DNA of 64,000 bases from Tenuifilaceae bacterium CYCD. GTDB lineage: Bacteria; Bacteroidota; Bacteroidia; Bacteroidales; Tenuifilaceae. The position numbers and the translations under genes were made by a program. Numbering within the stretch: position 1 is the stretch's first letter; each line of letters begins with the position of its first letter. The DNA lies in the NCBI GenBank assembly GCA_036322835.1, contig AP027304.1, forward strand, positions 3,720,001 to 3,784,000. The letters run 5' to 3'. Shown piece by piece: positions 27,944 through 35,470 of this stretch. The notes under the pieces are model-generated. The model searched no databases, was not told where the DNA came from, and saw only the letters and a list, made by a program, of their open reading frames with translations.

Positions 27944-29695
27944 ATGAGAAAACTCACAGCTAAATTGCTTGTTTTTGTTGCAATAGGACTTTGGGCAAAA
28001 CCATCCAATGCTTGCACCAATTATTTAGTAACCAAAGGCGCATCGGTTGATGGTTCCACAATGATTACCTATGCTGCCGATTCACATTATCTTTTCGGTG
28101 AACTGTACTTTAAACCAGCAGCCGACTACCCTTCCGGAACATTAATGAAGATTTACGAATGGGACACTGGAAAATATTTGGGCGAAATCCCCCAGGTAAA
28201 CCACACCTATTCCGTAGTTGGTAATATGAATGAATATCAAGTATCATTAGGTGAAACAACCTATGGCGGACGCGAAGAATTGGCCGATAGTACAGCCTTA
28301 ATCGATTATGGATCATTAATGTACATTGCACTCCAGCGCTCTAAAACAGCTCGCGAAGCAATAAAGGTAATGGCCGAATTGGTTGACCAATATGGCTACT
28401 ATAGCGAAGGAGAATCATTTTCGGTTGCAGATCCAAACGAGGTATGGATATTTGAAATGATTGGTAAAGGTGTTGACCTTAAAGTTGATAAGAAAACTAA
28501 GAAAACCTACAATGCCAACAGAGGTGCTCTTTGGGTTGCAATTCGCATACCCGATGGCTATGTTTCAGGACATGCAAATCATGCGCGTATCACCACTTTC
28601 CAAAAAGAAAATATGACTACATCAATTAGTTCTAAAAATCTTGATAAAATATTTGACCCCAATATTGAAGTTGTTTACGCTTACGATGTGGTTGATTATG
28701 CTCGTAAACATAAACTATTCGATGGTAAAGATGAAGACTTTAGTTTCTCCGACACTTATGCCCCACTCGATTTTGAAGGTGCTCGTTTTTGCGAAATAAG
28801 GGTTTGGTCATTTTTTAAAGAGGTTAACAAATCGATGTGGGATTATTTTGATTATGCAAAAGGTCACAACCTATCCAAACGCATGCCTTTGTATATCAAA
28901 CCTGAAAGAAAATTATCGGTTAGTGACATGATGGGATTCATGCGCGATCACCTAGAGGGAACTGAACTTGATATGAGCAAAGATGCTGGTGCTGGCCCTC
29001 ATGCGTTACCTTACCGCTGGAGACCTTTAACTTGGGAATACGAAGGTAAAACTTACTTTAACGAACGCGCAACGGCTACTCAACAAACAGGGTTCTCATT
29101 TGTTGCCCAAGCCCGCAACTGGTTACCCAATCCTATAGGTGGAATTTTCTGGTTTAGCGTTGATGATGCTGCTTCAACCGTATATTTCCCTGTCTATTGC
29201 GGAGTAACATCAGTTCCAGAAGCATATGCTGAAGGGAAAGGCGATATGCTAACCTACTGCGACAACTGTGCTTTCTGGACATTCAACAAGGTATCAAACT
29301 TTGCTTACCTACGTTACGATTTAATGAGTCAGGATATTAAGAAAGTTCAAAGCGAACTTGAAACTCGCTTTATCAATAATACTCCAATTGTTGACGCAAC
29401 AGCAAAGGAACTTTATACGAACGATCCCAAAGAAGCCATAAAATTCCTGACAGATTATACAGTAAACACTGGCAACTATGTGGTTAACCGTTGGGAAAAA
29501 CTTTTCCAACATCTACTACTTAAATACATGGATGGCAATGTAAAACAGGAAGAAAATGGAAACCTCAAGTACAATAAGTACAACTCCTGTCCTGCGCCAG
29601 TTAAAAACCCAGAATATCCAAATTGGTGGAAGAAAAATTTGATAGAATCCACCGGTGATAAGTTATTAGAACCAACAACCGAAAGTAAACATTAA
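27944..29695 (+). CDS. C69 family dipeptidase (PepD-like)
   Basis: A 583-residue exported peptidase of the Ntn-hydrolase superfamily. The signal peptide is removed so that Cys24 (SNA-CTNYLVTKG) becomes the N-terminal nucleophile, as in other C69 enzymes. The body carries VADPNEVWIFEMIG and GAGPHALPYRWRPL, typical of the family, and runs to the usual length. It is probably periplasmic and takes dipeptides to amino acids. It is monocistronic, bounded by a strong terminator. Confidence 0.92.
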   Translation: MRKLTAKLLVFVAIGLWAKPSNACTNYLVTKGASVDGSTMITYAADSHYLFGELYFKPAADYPSGTLMKIYEWDTGKYLGEIPQVNHTYSVVGNMNEYQVSLGETTYGGREELADSTALIDYGSLMYIALQRSKTAREAIKVMAELVDQYGYYSEGESFSVADPNEVWIFEMIGKGVDLKVDKKTKKTYNANRGALWVAIRIPDGYVSGHANHARITTFQKENMTTSISSKNLDKIFDPNIEVVYAYDVVDYARKHKLFDGKDEDFSFSDTYAPLDFEGARFCEIRVWSFFKEVNKSMWDYFDYAKGHNLSKRMPLYIKPERKLSVSDMMGFMRDHLEGTELDMSKDAGAGPHALPYRWRPLTWEYEGKTYFNERATATQQTGFSFVAQARNWLPNPIGGIFWFSVDDAASTVYFPVYCGVTSVPEAYAEGKGDMLTYCDNCAFWTFNKVSNFAYLRYDLMSQDIKKVQSELETRFINNTPIVDATAKELYTNDPKEAIKFLTDYTVNTGNYVVNRWEKLFQHLLLKYMDGNVKQEENGNLKYNKYNSCPAPVKNPEYPNWWKKNLIESTGDKLLEPTTESKH

Positions 29696-29719
29696 AAAAG
29701 GGGGGTAATCCCCTTTTTT
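29694..29719 (+). terminator. Intrinsic terminator after the C69 gene
   Basis: An A6-G4/C4-T6 hairpin with a short loop overlaps the last base pairs of the C69 stop codon. The A-tract on the other side would let it work in both directions. Confidence 0.9.
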
Positions 29720-29794
29720 AATGTTATGTATCTATGATAAATCAACATTATTGAAATAATAAACTAATTTATCTGCTAAATATTTTTCGAAAAG

Positions 29795-29825
29795 TTGGTT
29801 TAATTGTCAAATTTTCATATTTTTG
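29795..29825 (+). promoter_or_regulatory. rplS promoter
   Basis: TTG (29795-29797) and TATTTTTG (29818-29825) are 20 bases apart, a full match to the Bacteroidota consensus. Transcription should start near 29830, leaving a leader of about 80 bases before the rplS ATG. Confidence 0.8.
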
Positions 29826-29828
29826 CGG

Positions 29829-29881
29829 CCTATTTGGTGCGTAATCTCTTGCAAGGACATAGGAGCCTGTAATATTGCGCA
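29829..29881 (+). promoter_or_regulatory. Structured rplS leader with pseudoknot-type pairing
   Basis: Two complementary pairs interleave in the leader: CCTAT (29829-29833) with ATAGG (29859-29863), and TGCGTAAT (29838-29845) with ATTGCGCA (29874-29881, one G-U pair). Their order 1-2-1'-2' is that of a pseudoknot. It sits just before rplS and would suit autoregulation by L19. The first strand may lie at the very 5' end of the transcript, so the fold needs the exact start site. Confidence 0.5.
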
Positions 29882-29912
29882 TTTATGAACAAAACATTAA
29901 AAACATACTAAA

Positions 29913-30278
29913 ATGAATCTTATTAAGGTAGCTGAAGAGTCGTTTGCTGTAAAAAAAGAGCATCCAGACTTTAAGAGCGGTGATACTGTAGTTGTTCACT
30001 ATAAGATTATTGAGGGGAACAAAGAGCGTGTTCAAAACTACCGAGGTGTAGTTATTCAGAGAAAAGGGACAGGTACAACCGAAACCTTTACAGTTAGAAA
30101 GATTTCTAGCGGTGTTGGTGTAGAAAGGATTTTCCCTTTACACTCTCCATTCATCGATCAAATTGAGGTTGTAAAAGAAGGTAAAGTTCGTAGAGCCCGT
30201 ATCTTCTATCTACGCGACCTAACTGGCAAGAAGGCTCGTATTAAAGAGAAGAAAAGAAGACTTGACACACAAGAATAA
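29913..30278 (+). CDS. rplS: 50S ribosomal protein L19
   Basis: A 121-residue L19, the normal length, located at the 30S-50S interface. [37 protein letters not shown], the conserved [18 protein letters not shown] and the basic tail [11 protein letters not shown] are all present. It is monocistronic, with its own promoter, a structured leader and a terminator four bases after the stop. Confidence 0.99.
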   Translation: MNLIKVAEESFAVKKEHPDFKSGDTVVVHYKIIEGNKERVQNYRGVVIQRKGTGTTETFTVRKISSGVGVERIFPLHSPFIDQIEVVKEGKVRRARIFYLRDLTGKKARIKEKKRRLDTQE

Positions 30279-30281
30279 ACT

Positions 30282-30311
30282 AAATCCCCAAAAATTTGGG
30301 GATTTTTTTAT
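30282..30311 (+). terminator. Intrinsic terminator of rplS
   Basis: An eleven-base stem AAATCCCCAAA/TTTGGGGATTT (30282-30305) with a minimal loop is followed by a T run. Confidence 0.92.
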
Positions 30312-30318
30312 TTTATAC

Positions 30319-30348
30319 TTGTAGATAAAAAAATATTATCTATCTTTG
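30319..30348 (+). promoter_or_regulatory. tRNA-Arg promoter
   Basis: TTG (30319-30321), 19 bases, then TATCTTTG (30341-30348): a perfect match to the phylum consensus. The tRNA begins 16 bases after the box. Confidence 0.88.
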
Positions 30349-30364
30349 CACTCGCAATTCAGAC

Positions 30365-30441
30365 GGCTCCGTAGCATAACTGAATAGTGCATCTGACTAC
30401 GGATCAGAAGGTTGCAGGTTTGAATCCTGCCGGAGTCACCA
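30365..30441 (+). tRNA. tRNA-Arg (anticodon ACG)
   Basis: A complete cloverleaf. The acceptor GGCTCCG pairs with CGGAGTC (one G-U). The anticodon loop CTACGGA gives ACG, to be edited to ICG. The T arm is GCAGG-TTTGAAT-CCTGC, and CCA is encoded at 30439-30441. The first A of the anticodon implies a TadA-type deaminase elsewhere. It has its own promoter and terminator. Confidence 0.96.
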
Positions 30442-30443
30442 GA

Positions 30444-30480
30444 AAAGGCTAATCCTAATAAGATTAGCCTTTCTTGTTTT
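30444..30480 (+). terminator. Terminator of tRNA-Arg
   Basis: The eleven-base stem AAAGGCTAATC/GATTAGCCTTT (30444-30472) is followed by a T-rich tract. The rest of the 30279-30606 interval, from about 30481 to 30583, is AT-rich and shows nothing I can name. Confidence 0.9.
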
Positions 30481-30583
30481 TATCACTATAAGTTTGTCTT
30501 CCATCCAATAACATCAAAATCATTCAGGAAATCAGAAAAAATCAATCCAAACCAACTTAAAATCAGATCAATTTTGAATAAAA

Positions 30584-30601
30584 AGGAGCCTTTCGGCTCC
30601 T
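30584..30601 (-). terminator. Terminator of the TetR gene
   Basis: On the minus strand AGGAGCC-GAAA-GGCTCCT is followed by five T. It starts six bases after the TetR stop codon. Confidence 0.88.
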
Positions 30602-30606
30602 CTGCA

Positions 30607-31218
30607 TTAAACTTTTAAACTAGAAATTAGCATATCGTAAACATGTTCCTTTCGTGATTTTAAGATTTTAGCTATCTCTTCATCAGTGTACCCTAGCCTA
30701 TACTTAACCAAGGACTTTATTGCAAAAGGAAATAGTATTAATGATATCATGCTAACAAAAAACTGTTCGGGATCGATTGGCTTAATGTTTCCTTTTTCAG
30801 CCTCTCTTCTCAACTGTTTAGAAAAAGCATCGGTATTGTATAAAGTATTAACTGCTTTTAAACGGGGGGCTTGCTCCGCATTCCTGTGAATAATTGAAAG
30901 GACAAAGGGGACAATTAATGGATCTTCGCATAACAAATCAATATAGACGCAAACATATTCATGAATTTTTTGCTCTAAGGACTTATCTGAATTAAGAATT
31001 TGCCTTAATCGATGGCCATAATCCTTTATAGAAATCTCGAAAATCTGCTCCAGCAGGTTCTCCTTGCTTTGAAAATAGTAGTTCATCAAGGAAAGATTAA
31101 CGCCTGCTTTAGTAGCAATTTCGCGTACACCTACCCTATCAACTCCCTTAGCGATGAATAGTTCACGAGCAGTTTCCATTAACTTCAAACGGGTTGTATT
31201 TACTTGTTTGGAGTCCAT
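30607..31218 (-). CDS. TetR/AcrR family transcriptional regulator
   Basis: A 203-residue one-domain repressor. The helix-turn-helix covers about residues 20-50: GVREIATKAGVNLSLMNYYF followed by QSKENLLEQIF, the classical TetR pattern. The C-terminal helical domain would bind a ligand, probably hydrophobic. It is divergent from a hotdog-fold thioesterase gene 136 bases away, so it may control that gene and itself through the shared region, possibly in response to an acyl or aromatic compound. No repeat strong enough to call its operator was found there. Confidence 0.9.
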   Translation of the reverse strand: MDSKQVNTTRLKLMETARELFIAKGVDRVGVREIATKAGVNLSLMNYYFQSKENLLEQIFEISIKDYGHRLRQILNSDKSLEQKIHEYVCVYIDLLCEDPLIVPFVLSIIHRNAEQAPRLKAVNTLYNTDAFSKQLRREAEKGNIKPIDPEQFFVSMISLILFPFAIKSLVKYRLGYTDEEIAKILKSRKEHVYDMLISSLKV

Positions 31219-31232
31219 AACTTAATTTTTTT

Positions 31233-31240
31233 CAAAGTTA
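31233..31240 (-). promoter_or_regulatory. Candidate -7 element of the TetR gene
   Basis: On the minus strand the box reads TAACTTTG, 14 bases before the ATG at 31218. There is no TTG at the expected distance. Confidence 0.4.
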
Positions 31241-31354
31241 TAAAATGAGTTCAAATAAACATACGTTTTAGCAACTCTTTTGTTTAATAGTTTTTAAAAT
31301 TGCAAAATTAAAATAAAAGGCACAAATTGTAACCTAATTAATATAGGATATTAT

Positions 31355-31843
31355 ATGAATCAACGGCTAAACAATCCATATGCAAAACGTAGTGAGCACA
31401 AGTGTTTTTGCTGCTCAAACAGCAACCCTATAGGGCTAAACCTGATGTTTTGGTACGATGACGAAAACAAAACGGTTGAAACAGTTTGGCTTCCTAATGA
31501 ATTTTATCAGGGATACCCTGATGTTCTGCACGGTGGAATTCAATCAACTATAATGGATGAAGTGGCGAGTTGGTGTATTTATGTACTACTTCAAACTGCT
31601 GGAGTTACTGCAAATATTGATATAACCTTCAAAAAACCGGTTAACATTTCGAAAGGGAAAATTAGAGTGGTGGGAAAAATTGCAAAGGCCGAAAAGAGAA
31701 TTGCAACTATTCAAACCGAACTTTACGATGGAGATGGCAATCTCTGCAGCGAAGCGTCCATTAAATACTTTACATACTCACAGGAAAAAGCCATCAAAGA
31801 ATTAAGCTACCCCGGGATAGAAACCTTTTTTGCATCAAAATAA
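31355..31843 (+). CDS. Hotdog-fold thioesterase (PaaI/acyl-CoA thioesterase-like)
   Basis: A 162-residue single hotdog domain. The conserved LHGGIQSTIMDEVASW (about residues 61-76) carries the HGG turn and the Glu/Asp on the central helix used by PaaI-type thioesterases. ANIDITFKKPV follows as the second strand signature. An N-terminal KCFCCSNSNPIGLNL with three closely spaced Cys is shared with a Bacteroidota subgroup and may bind metal. It probably hydrolyses a CoA or ACP thioester in the cytoplasm. It is transcribed away from the TetR gene. Confidence 0.88.
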   Translation: MNQRLNNPYAKRSEHKCFCCSNSNPIGLNLMFWYDDENKTVETVWLPNEFYQGYPDVLHGGIQSTIMDEVASWCIYVLLQTAGVTANIDITFKKPVNISKGKIRVVGKIAKAEKRIATIQTELYDGDGNLCSEASIKYFTYSQEKAIKELSYPGIETFFASK

Positions 31844-31948
31844 CACGACTCCCCGTTAACAATAATTAACAGATCCATAATGAATTAGTGCAGCGACAGC
31901 AAATCAATTTTCGTCTGTTTAGGTAGAAACTCCCTCAATCTAAAACCG

Positions 31949-34588
31949 ATGAAAATATTTACCGTTTTTATTTTGGCCCTAATTTTAATCACTTCCAAAA
32001 TAAATGGGCAACCAGCAGTAGAGGTTAAGAAAATTTGCGTAGCAAATCCAATAAATCCGACACCTCCTATAATAGATGGAAATCTCAACGATGGAATTTG
32101 GCAGAAAGGGGAATGGGAAGGAGGATTCACACAGTTTGAACCTCACAATGGGGCTTCACCCTCACAACCAACAGAATTTAAAATATTCTACGACAACGAT
32201 TTTATTTATGCTGCTTTTAACGTGTTAGACAATGAACCCGAAAAAATTGTTTCGCGAGTTACACGGCGCGATGATATTGACGGTGATTGGGTTGGTCTGT
32301 GCCTCGACTCGTATTCCGATCAAAGAACAGCCTTTGTTTTTATAGTTAGCACATCAGGTGTAAAAAATGATCTAATCATAATGGAGAATGGCGACAAGGA
32401 GGACAGTAACTGGGATCCTATTTGGTGGGTAAAAACTATGCGAACATCGAATGGTTGGTCTGCCGAAATGAAGATTCCCCTAAACCAACTTAGGTTTGCC
32501 AATGTTGGTGAACTAACCTGGGGAATGCAGGTTATGCGATATATCTATAGAAATCAAGAAAAATCGATGTGGCAACATTTACCCAAGGATGCATCGGGAT
32601 TAGTTCACATGTTTGGAGAACTAAAAGGGCTCAAAGGCCTCACCCCAAAAAGGCAAATTGAAGTAGCACCCTATGTTGTGGCCAAAACAGAGATGTTTAA
32701 GTCCGAAGCAGGCAATCCATTTATGACGGGAAAACGAAATGGAATAAATGCTGGAATTGATGCAAAAATTGGCTTATCCAATAACTTCACTCTAGATTTA
32801 ACGGTAAATCCAGATTTTGGGCAAGTGGAGGCGGATCCTTCCGAAGTTAACCTAACAGCCTTTGAAACATACTTTGAGGAAAAAAGACCATTTTTCATTG
32901 AGGGTAGCAACATGCTAAACTTTGGATTGATGTTCGGTGATGGTGATTTAGCCACCCAAAATCTATTCTACTCAAGAAGAATTGGTCGTTCACCTCAAAT
33001 TTACCCCGATACGGAGGATAACGAGTACTTGAAAATGCCTTCGAACACTGCCATTCTAGGAGCAGCAAAAATAACAGGTAGAACAAACAACGGCATGTCG
33101 GTTGGAATTTTAGAAACTATCACGGCTAATTCCTTTGCAAGATTTGATAGTATTGGAAAAAGAGACATTCAAATAGTAGAGCCGCTTACCAATTATTCTG
33201 TGGGAAGTTTAAGGCAGGAACTAAACAAAGGGAATACGATAATATCGGGAATGCTAACATCTACCAATAGACAATTAACCGAAGATACAGAGGACTACCT
33301 CCACAGAAATGCCTATACTGGAGGTATTGATTTCCAAAAGATGTGGGCTAACAAGAAATATCTTTGGGGCGCAAAATTCTACTTTAGTCATGTTAATGGT
33401 ACTAAAGAGGCGATTGTAGAAACGCAGAGTTCTCCTGCTCGGTATTTTCAAAGGCCAGATAACAACTACACACAACTCGACTCCAGTAGAACCTCGCTTA
33501 CTGGAACTGGTGGAATGTTTCAAGTAGGTAAAATAGGAGAAGGTCATGTACGTTACATGGGAATGATATCATGGAAATCGCCACAACTGGAAATCAACGA
33601 TATAGGATACACACAAAGCGTTGACGATATTTTCCAAGTGTTGTGGGTAGGGCTAAGGTATTGGGAGCCCGTATCGATATTCCGCTCAATCAACATCAAC
33701 TTTAACCAATGGACCGGATGGAACTTTGGTGGACAATCGACCTACAAGGGAGGGAATGTTAACTTCTACACTCAATTTACAAATTACTGGTCTATAGGTG
33801 CAGGTATAAATCGGGAAGGCAATAGGCTTAGTTCTACAGCGCTTTGGGGAGGCCCAATGATAAAACTTCCTGGTAGCTGGAGCACTTGGTACAACATCTC
33901 CTCCGATCAACGCAAAAATTTCATTGCTCAAGCAGGCGGATACTCCGAAATTTGCGATAACAACTATGCTAGTTATCACAATTTTTATGCGACCTTTTCC
34001 TTCCACCCAACCAAAAACTTTCTTATAAAACTTAACCCAAGCTATACCATCCACAATAACAACCTTCAGGTTGTTGATAATATTGATATGAGTGATGGAA
34101 CAACCAAGTATTTGCGAGGAACGTTGGATCAAAAAACCTATGTGCTTTCTCTAAGGCTGGAGTATAGCATAAACCCAGAATTATCGATCCAATACTATGG
34201 ACGCCCATATTTAACAAGCGGAAAGTACAGCAACTATAAATACATCACCAATCCAAAAGCGAATAACTACAACGACAGATTTATCAACTATCTCACAACT
34301 CAAATTATTTATGATTCCAACAACGAAGAATACTTGGTTGATGAAAATTCCGATGGGAATTCCGATTTTTCATTCTCAAATCCCAACTTTAACTTTCTTG
34401 ACTTTCAATCCAACTTCATAGTTAGATGGGAGTACAGGCCAGGTTCAACCGTATTCTTTGTTTGGACATTAGGCAAACAAACCTCAGAATCAACATATAG
34501 CACATCGCTTAATTCGGATATTAGCAATATCTACAATACACACCCACATAATATATTTCTTGTAAAATTATCTTACAGATTCAACTAA
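31949..34588 (+). CDS. DUF5916 outer-membrane protein with CBM9-like N-domain
   Basis: An 879-residue exported protein. After a signal peptide (residues 1-20) comes a CBM9-like beta-sandwich, about residues 30-215: PPIIDGNLNDGIWQ, FIYAAFNVLDNEPE, RRDDIDGDWVGLCLDSY, and later WSAEMKIPLNQLRF. The rest is a DUF5916-type beta-barrel with alternating aromatic strands and a terminal aromatic-ended strand (FLVKLSYRFN), as expected for outer-membrane insertion. The segment NPDFGQVEADPSEVNL with FFEEKRPFFIEG-like residues is typical of this family. Function is unknown; a link to sugar or peptide handling is only inferred. Confidence 0.9.
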   Translation: MKIFTVFILALILITSKINGQPAVEVKKICVANPINPTPPIIDGNLNDGIWQKGEWEGGFTQFEPHNGASPSQPTEFKIFYDNDFIYAAFNVLDNEPEKIVSRVTRRDDIDGDWVGLCLDSYSDQRTAFVFIVSTSGVKNDLIIMENGDKEDSNWDPIWWVKTMRTSNGWSAEMKIPLNQLRFANVGELTWGMQVMRYIYRNQEKSMWQHLPKDASGLVHMFGELKGLKGLTPKRQIEVAPYVVAKTEMFKSEAGNPFMTGKRNGINAGIDAKIGLSNNFTLDLTVNPDFGQVEADPSEVNLTAFETYFEEKRPFFIEGSNMLNFGLMFGDGDLATQNLFYSRRIGRSPQIYPDTEDNEYLKMPSNTAILGAAKITGRTNNGMSVGILETITANSFARFDSIGKRDIQIVEPLTNYSVGSLRQELNKGNTIISGMLTSTNRQLTEDTEDYLHRNAYTGGIDFQKMWANKKYLWGAKFYFSHVNGTKEAIVETQSSPARYFQRPDNNYTQLDSSRTSLTGTGGMFQVGKIGEGHVRYMGMISWKSPQLEINDIGYTQSVDDIFQVLWVGLRYWEPVSIFRSININFNQWTGWNFGGQSTYKGGNVNFYTQFTNYWSIGAGINREGNRLSSTALWGGPMIKLPGSWSTWYNISSDQRKNFIAQAGGYSEICDNNYASYHNFYATFSFHPTKNFLIKLNPSYTIHNNNLQVVDNIDMSDGTTKYLRGTLDQKTYVLSLRLEYSINPELSIQYYGRPYLTSGKYSNYKYITNPKANNYNDRFINYLTTQIIYDSNNEEYLVDENSDGNSDFSFSNPNFNFLDFQSNFIVRWEYRPGSTVFFVWTLGKQTSESTYSTSLNSDISNIYNTHPHNIFLVKLSYRFN

Positions 34589-34611
34589 AAGTAGATTAAA
34601 GGTTAGCCAAG

Positions 34612-34640
34612 GAGGAGTAAACCACAACTCCTCTTTTTTT
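34612..34640 (+). terminator. Terminator of the DUF5916 gene
   Basis: GAGGAGT/ACTCCTC (34612-34633) with an eight-base loop is followed by seven T. Confidence 0.85.
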
Positions 34641-34692
34641 ATACCAATCTGAACATATTTTTCATCAACTACGTTTAGATAAAAAAATAGAT

Positions 34693-35316
34693 ATGATCCG
34701 TATAGTTATTGTTTCAACAATACTGGTAACAGCTAAAATAGCAACTGCACAAGTAAACAATGTTAAACATATGTCGAACAAACAGATTGAAGTAACCACT
34801 CTAGGAGCCGGTTGCTTCTGGTGTGTTGAGGCAATATTTAAGAGAATAGATGGAGTAATTAACGTTGAGTCGGGATACTCCGGGGGAATGGTCAAAAATC
34901 CAACATATAGGGATGTTTGCACAGGTAATACAGGTCACGCAGAGGTAATTCAAATTACATTCAACCCTACAAAAATTTCCTTTGCACAACTCTTGGAAAT
35001 ATTTTTTAAAACCCACGATCCCACAACTCTTAATAGACAGGGTGCCGACATCGGAACACAATACAGATCAATTATATTATACCATTCAGAGGAACAGCGA
35101 TTGATTGCCGAAGATGTTATTCGAAAACTAAATGGTGCGGGTATCTGGAATGATCCGATAGTTACTCAGGTGGAGTCTTTCATTGTATTTTTCAAAGCCG
35201 AAAACTACCATCAGGATTACTATGCAAACAATACAAAGCAACCTTACTGCCAAATGGTAATAAATCCTAAAATTGAAAAATTCGAAAGAATTTTTAAGGA
35301 ATACATCAAAAAGTAA
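34693..35316 (+). CDS. msrA: Peptide-methionine (S)-S-oxide reductase, exported form
   Basis: A 207-residue MsrA that repairs oxidised methionine. The active site is TTLGAGCFWCVEAIF, with the nucleophilic Cys in GCFWC. GYSGGMVKNPTYRDVCTG and the late FKAENYHQDYY complete the family pattern. About 30 extra N-terminal residues (MIRIVIVSTILVTAKIATAQ) look like a signal peptide, so the enzyme probably works in the periplasm. The internal Met at residue 21+ (HMSNKQ) could give a cytoplasmic form. Confidence 0.95.
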   Translation: MIRIVIVSTILVTAKIATAQVNNVKHMSNKQIEVTTLGAGCFWCVEAIFKRIDGVINVESGYSGGMVKNPTYRDVCTGNTGHAEVIQITFNPTKISFAQLLEIFFKTHDPTTLNRQGADIGTQYRSIILYHSEEQRLIAEDVIRKLNGAGIWNDPIVTQVESFIVFFKAENYHQDYYANNTKQPYCQMVINPKIEKFERIFKEYIKK

Positions 35317-35422
35317 ATTTAACGCTACAGGTTATAAACAATTGCAGTTAAGGCAAGGCACTACATTATGGTTACAAAACAATACTAGAACTTTCGCAAA
35401 TTAAACCTAAACTGCTAAATTG

Positions 35423-35439
35423 CATCAAAATGTTTGATG
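35423..35439. repeat. Short perfect palindrome before the M3 peptidase gene
   Basis: CATCAAA and TTTGATG form seven-base arms around a three-base loop, 31 bases before the ATG at 35471. It could be an operator or a small hairpin; there is no clear TAnnTTTG box close by (GATGTTTG inside the repeat has one mismatch). Confidence 0.45.
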
Positions 35440-35470
35440 TTTGTAAATCCATTAACCTATAATAAATTCT

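Noticed and set aside
30365-30441. tRNA-Arg site as a possible integration target
   Set aside because: No direct repeat of the tRNA 3' end or integrase gene is nearby.
33686-34132. A 148-codon minus-strand frame inside the DUF5916 gene
   Set aside because: Antisense to a well-supported coding region with no start signal or recognisable content.
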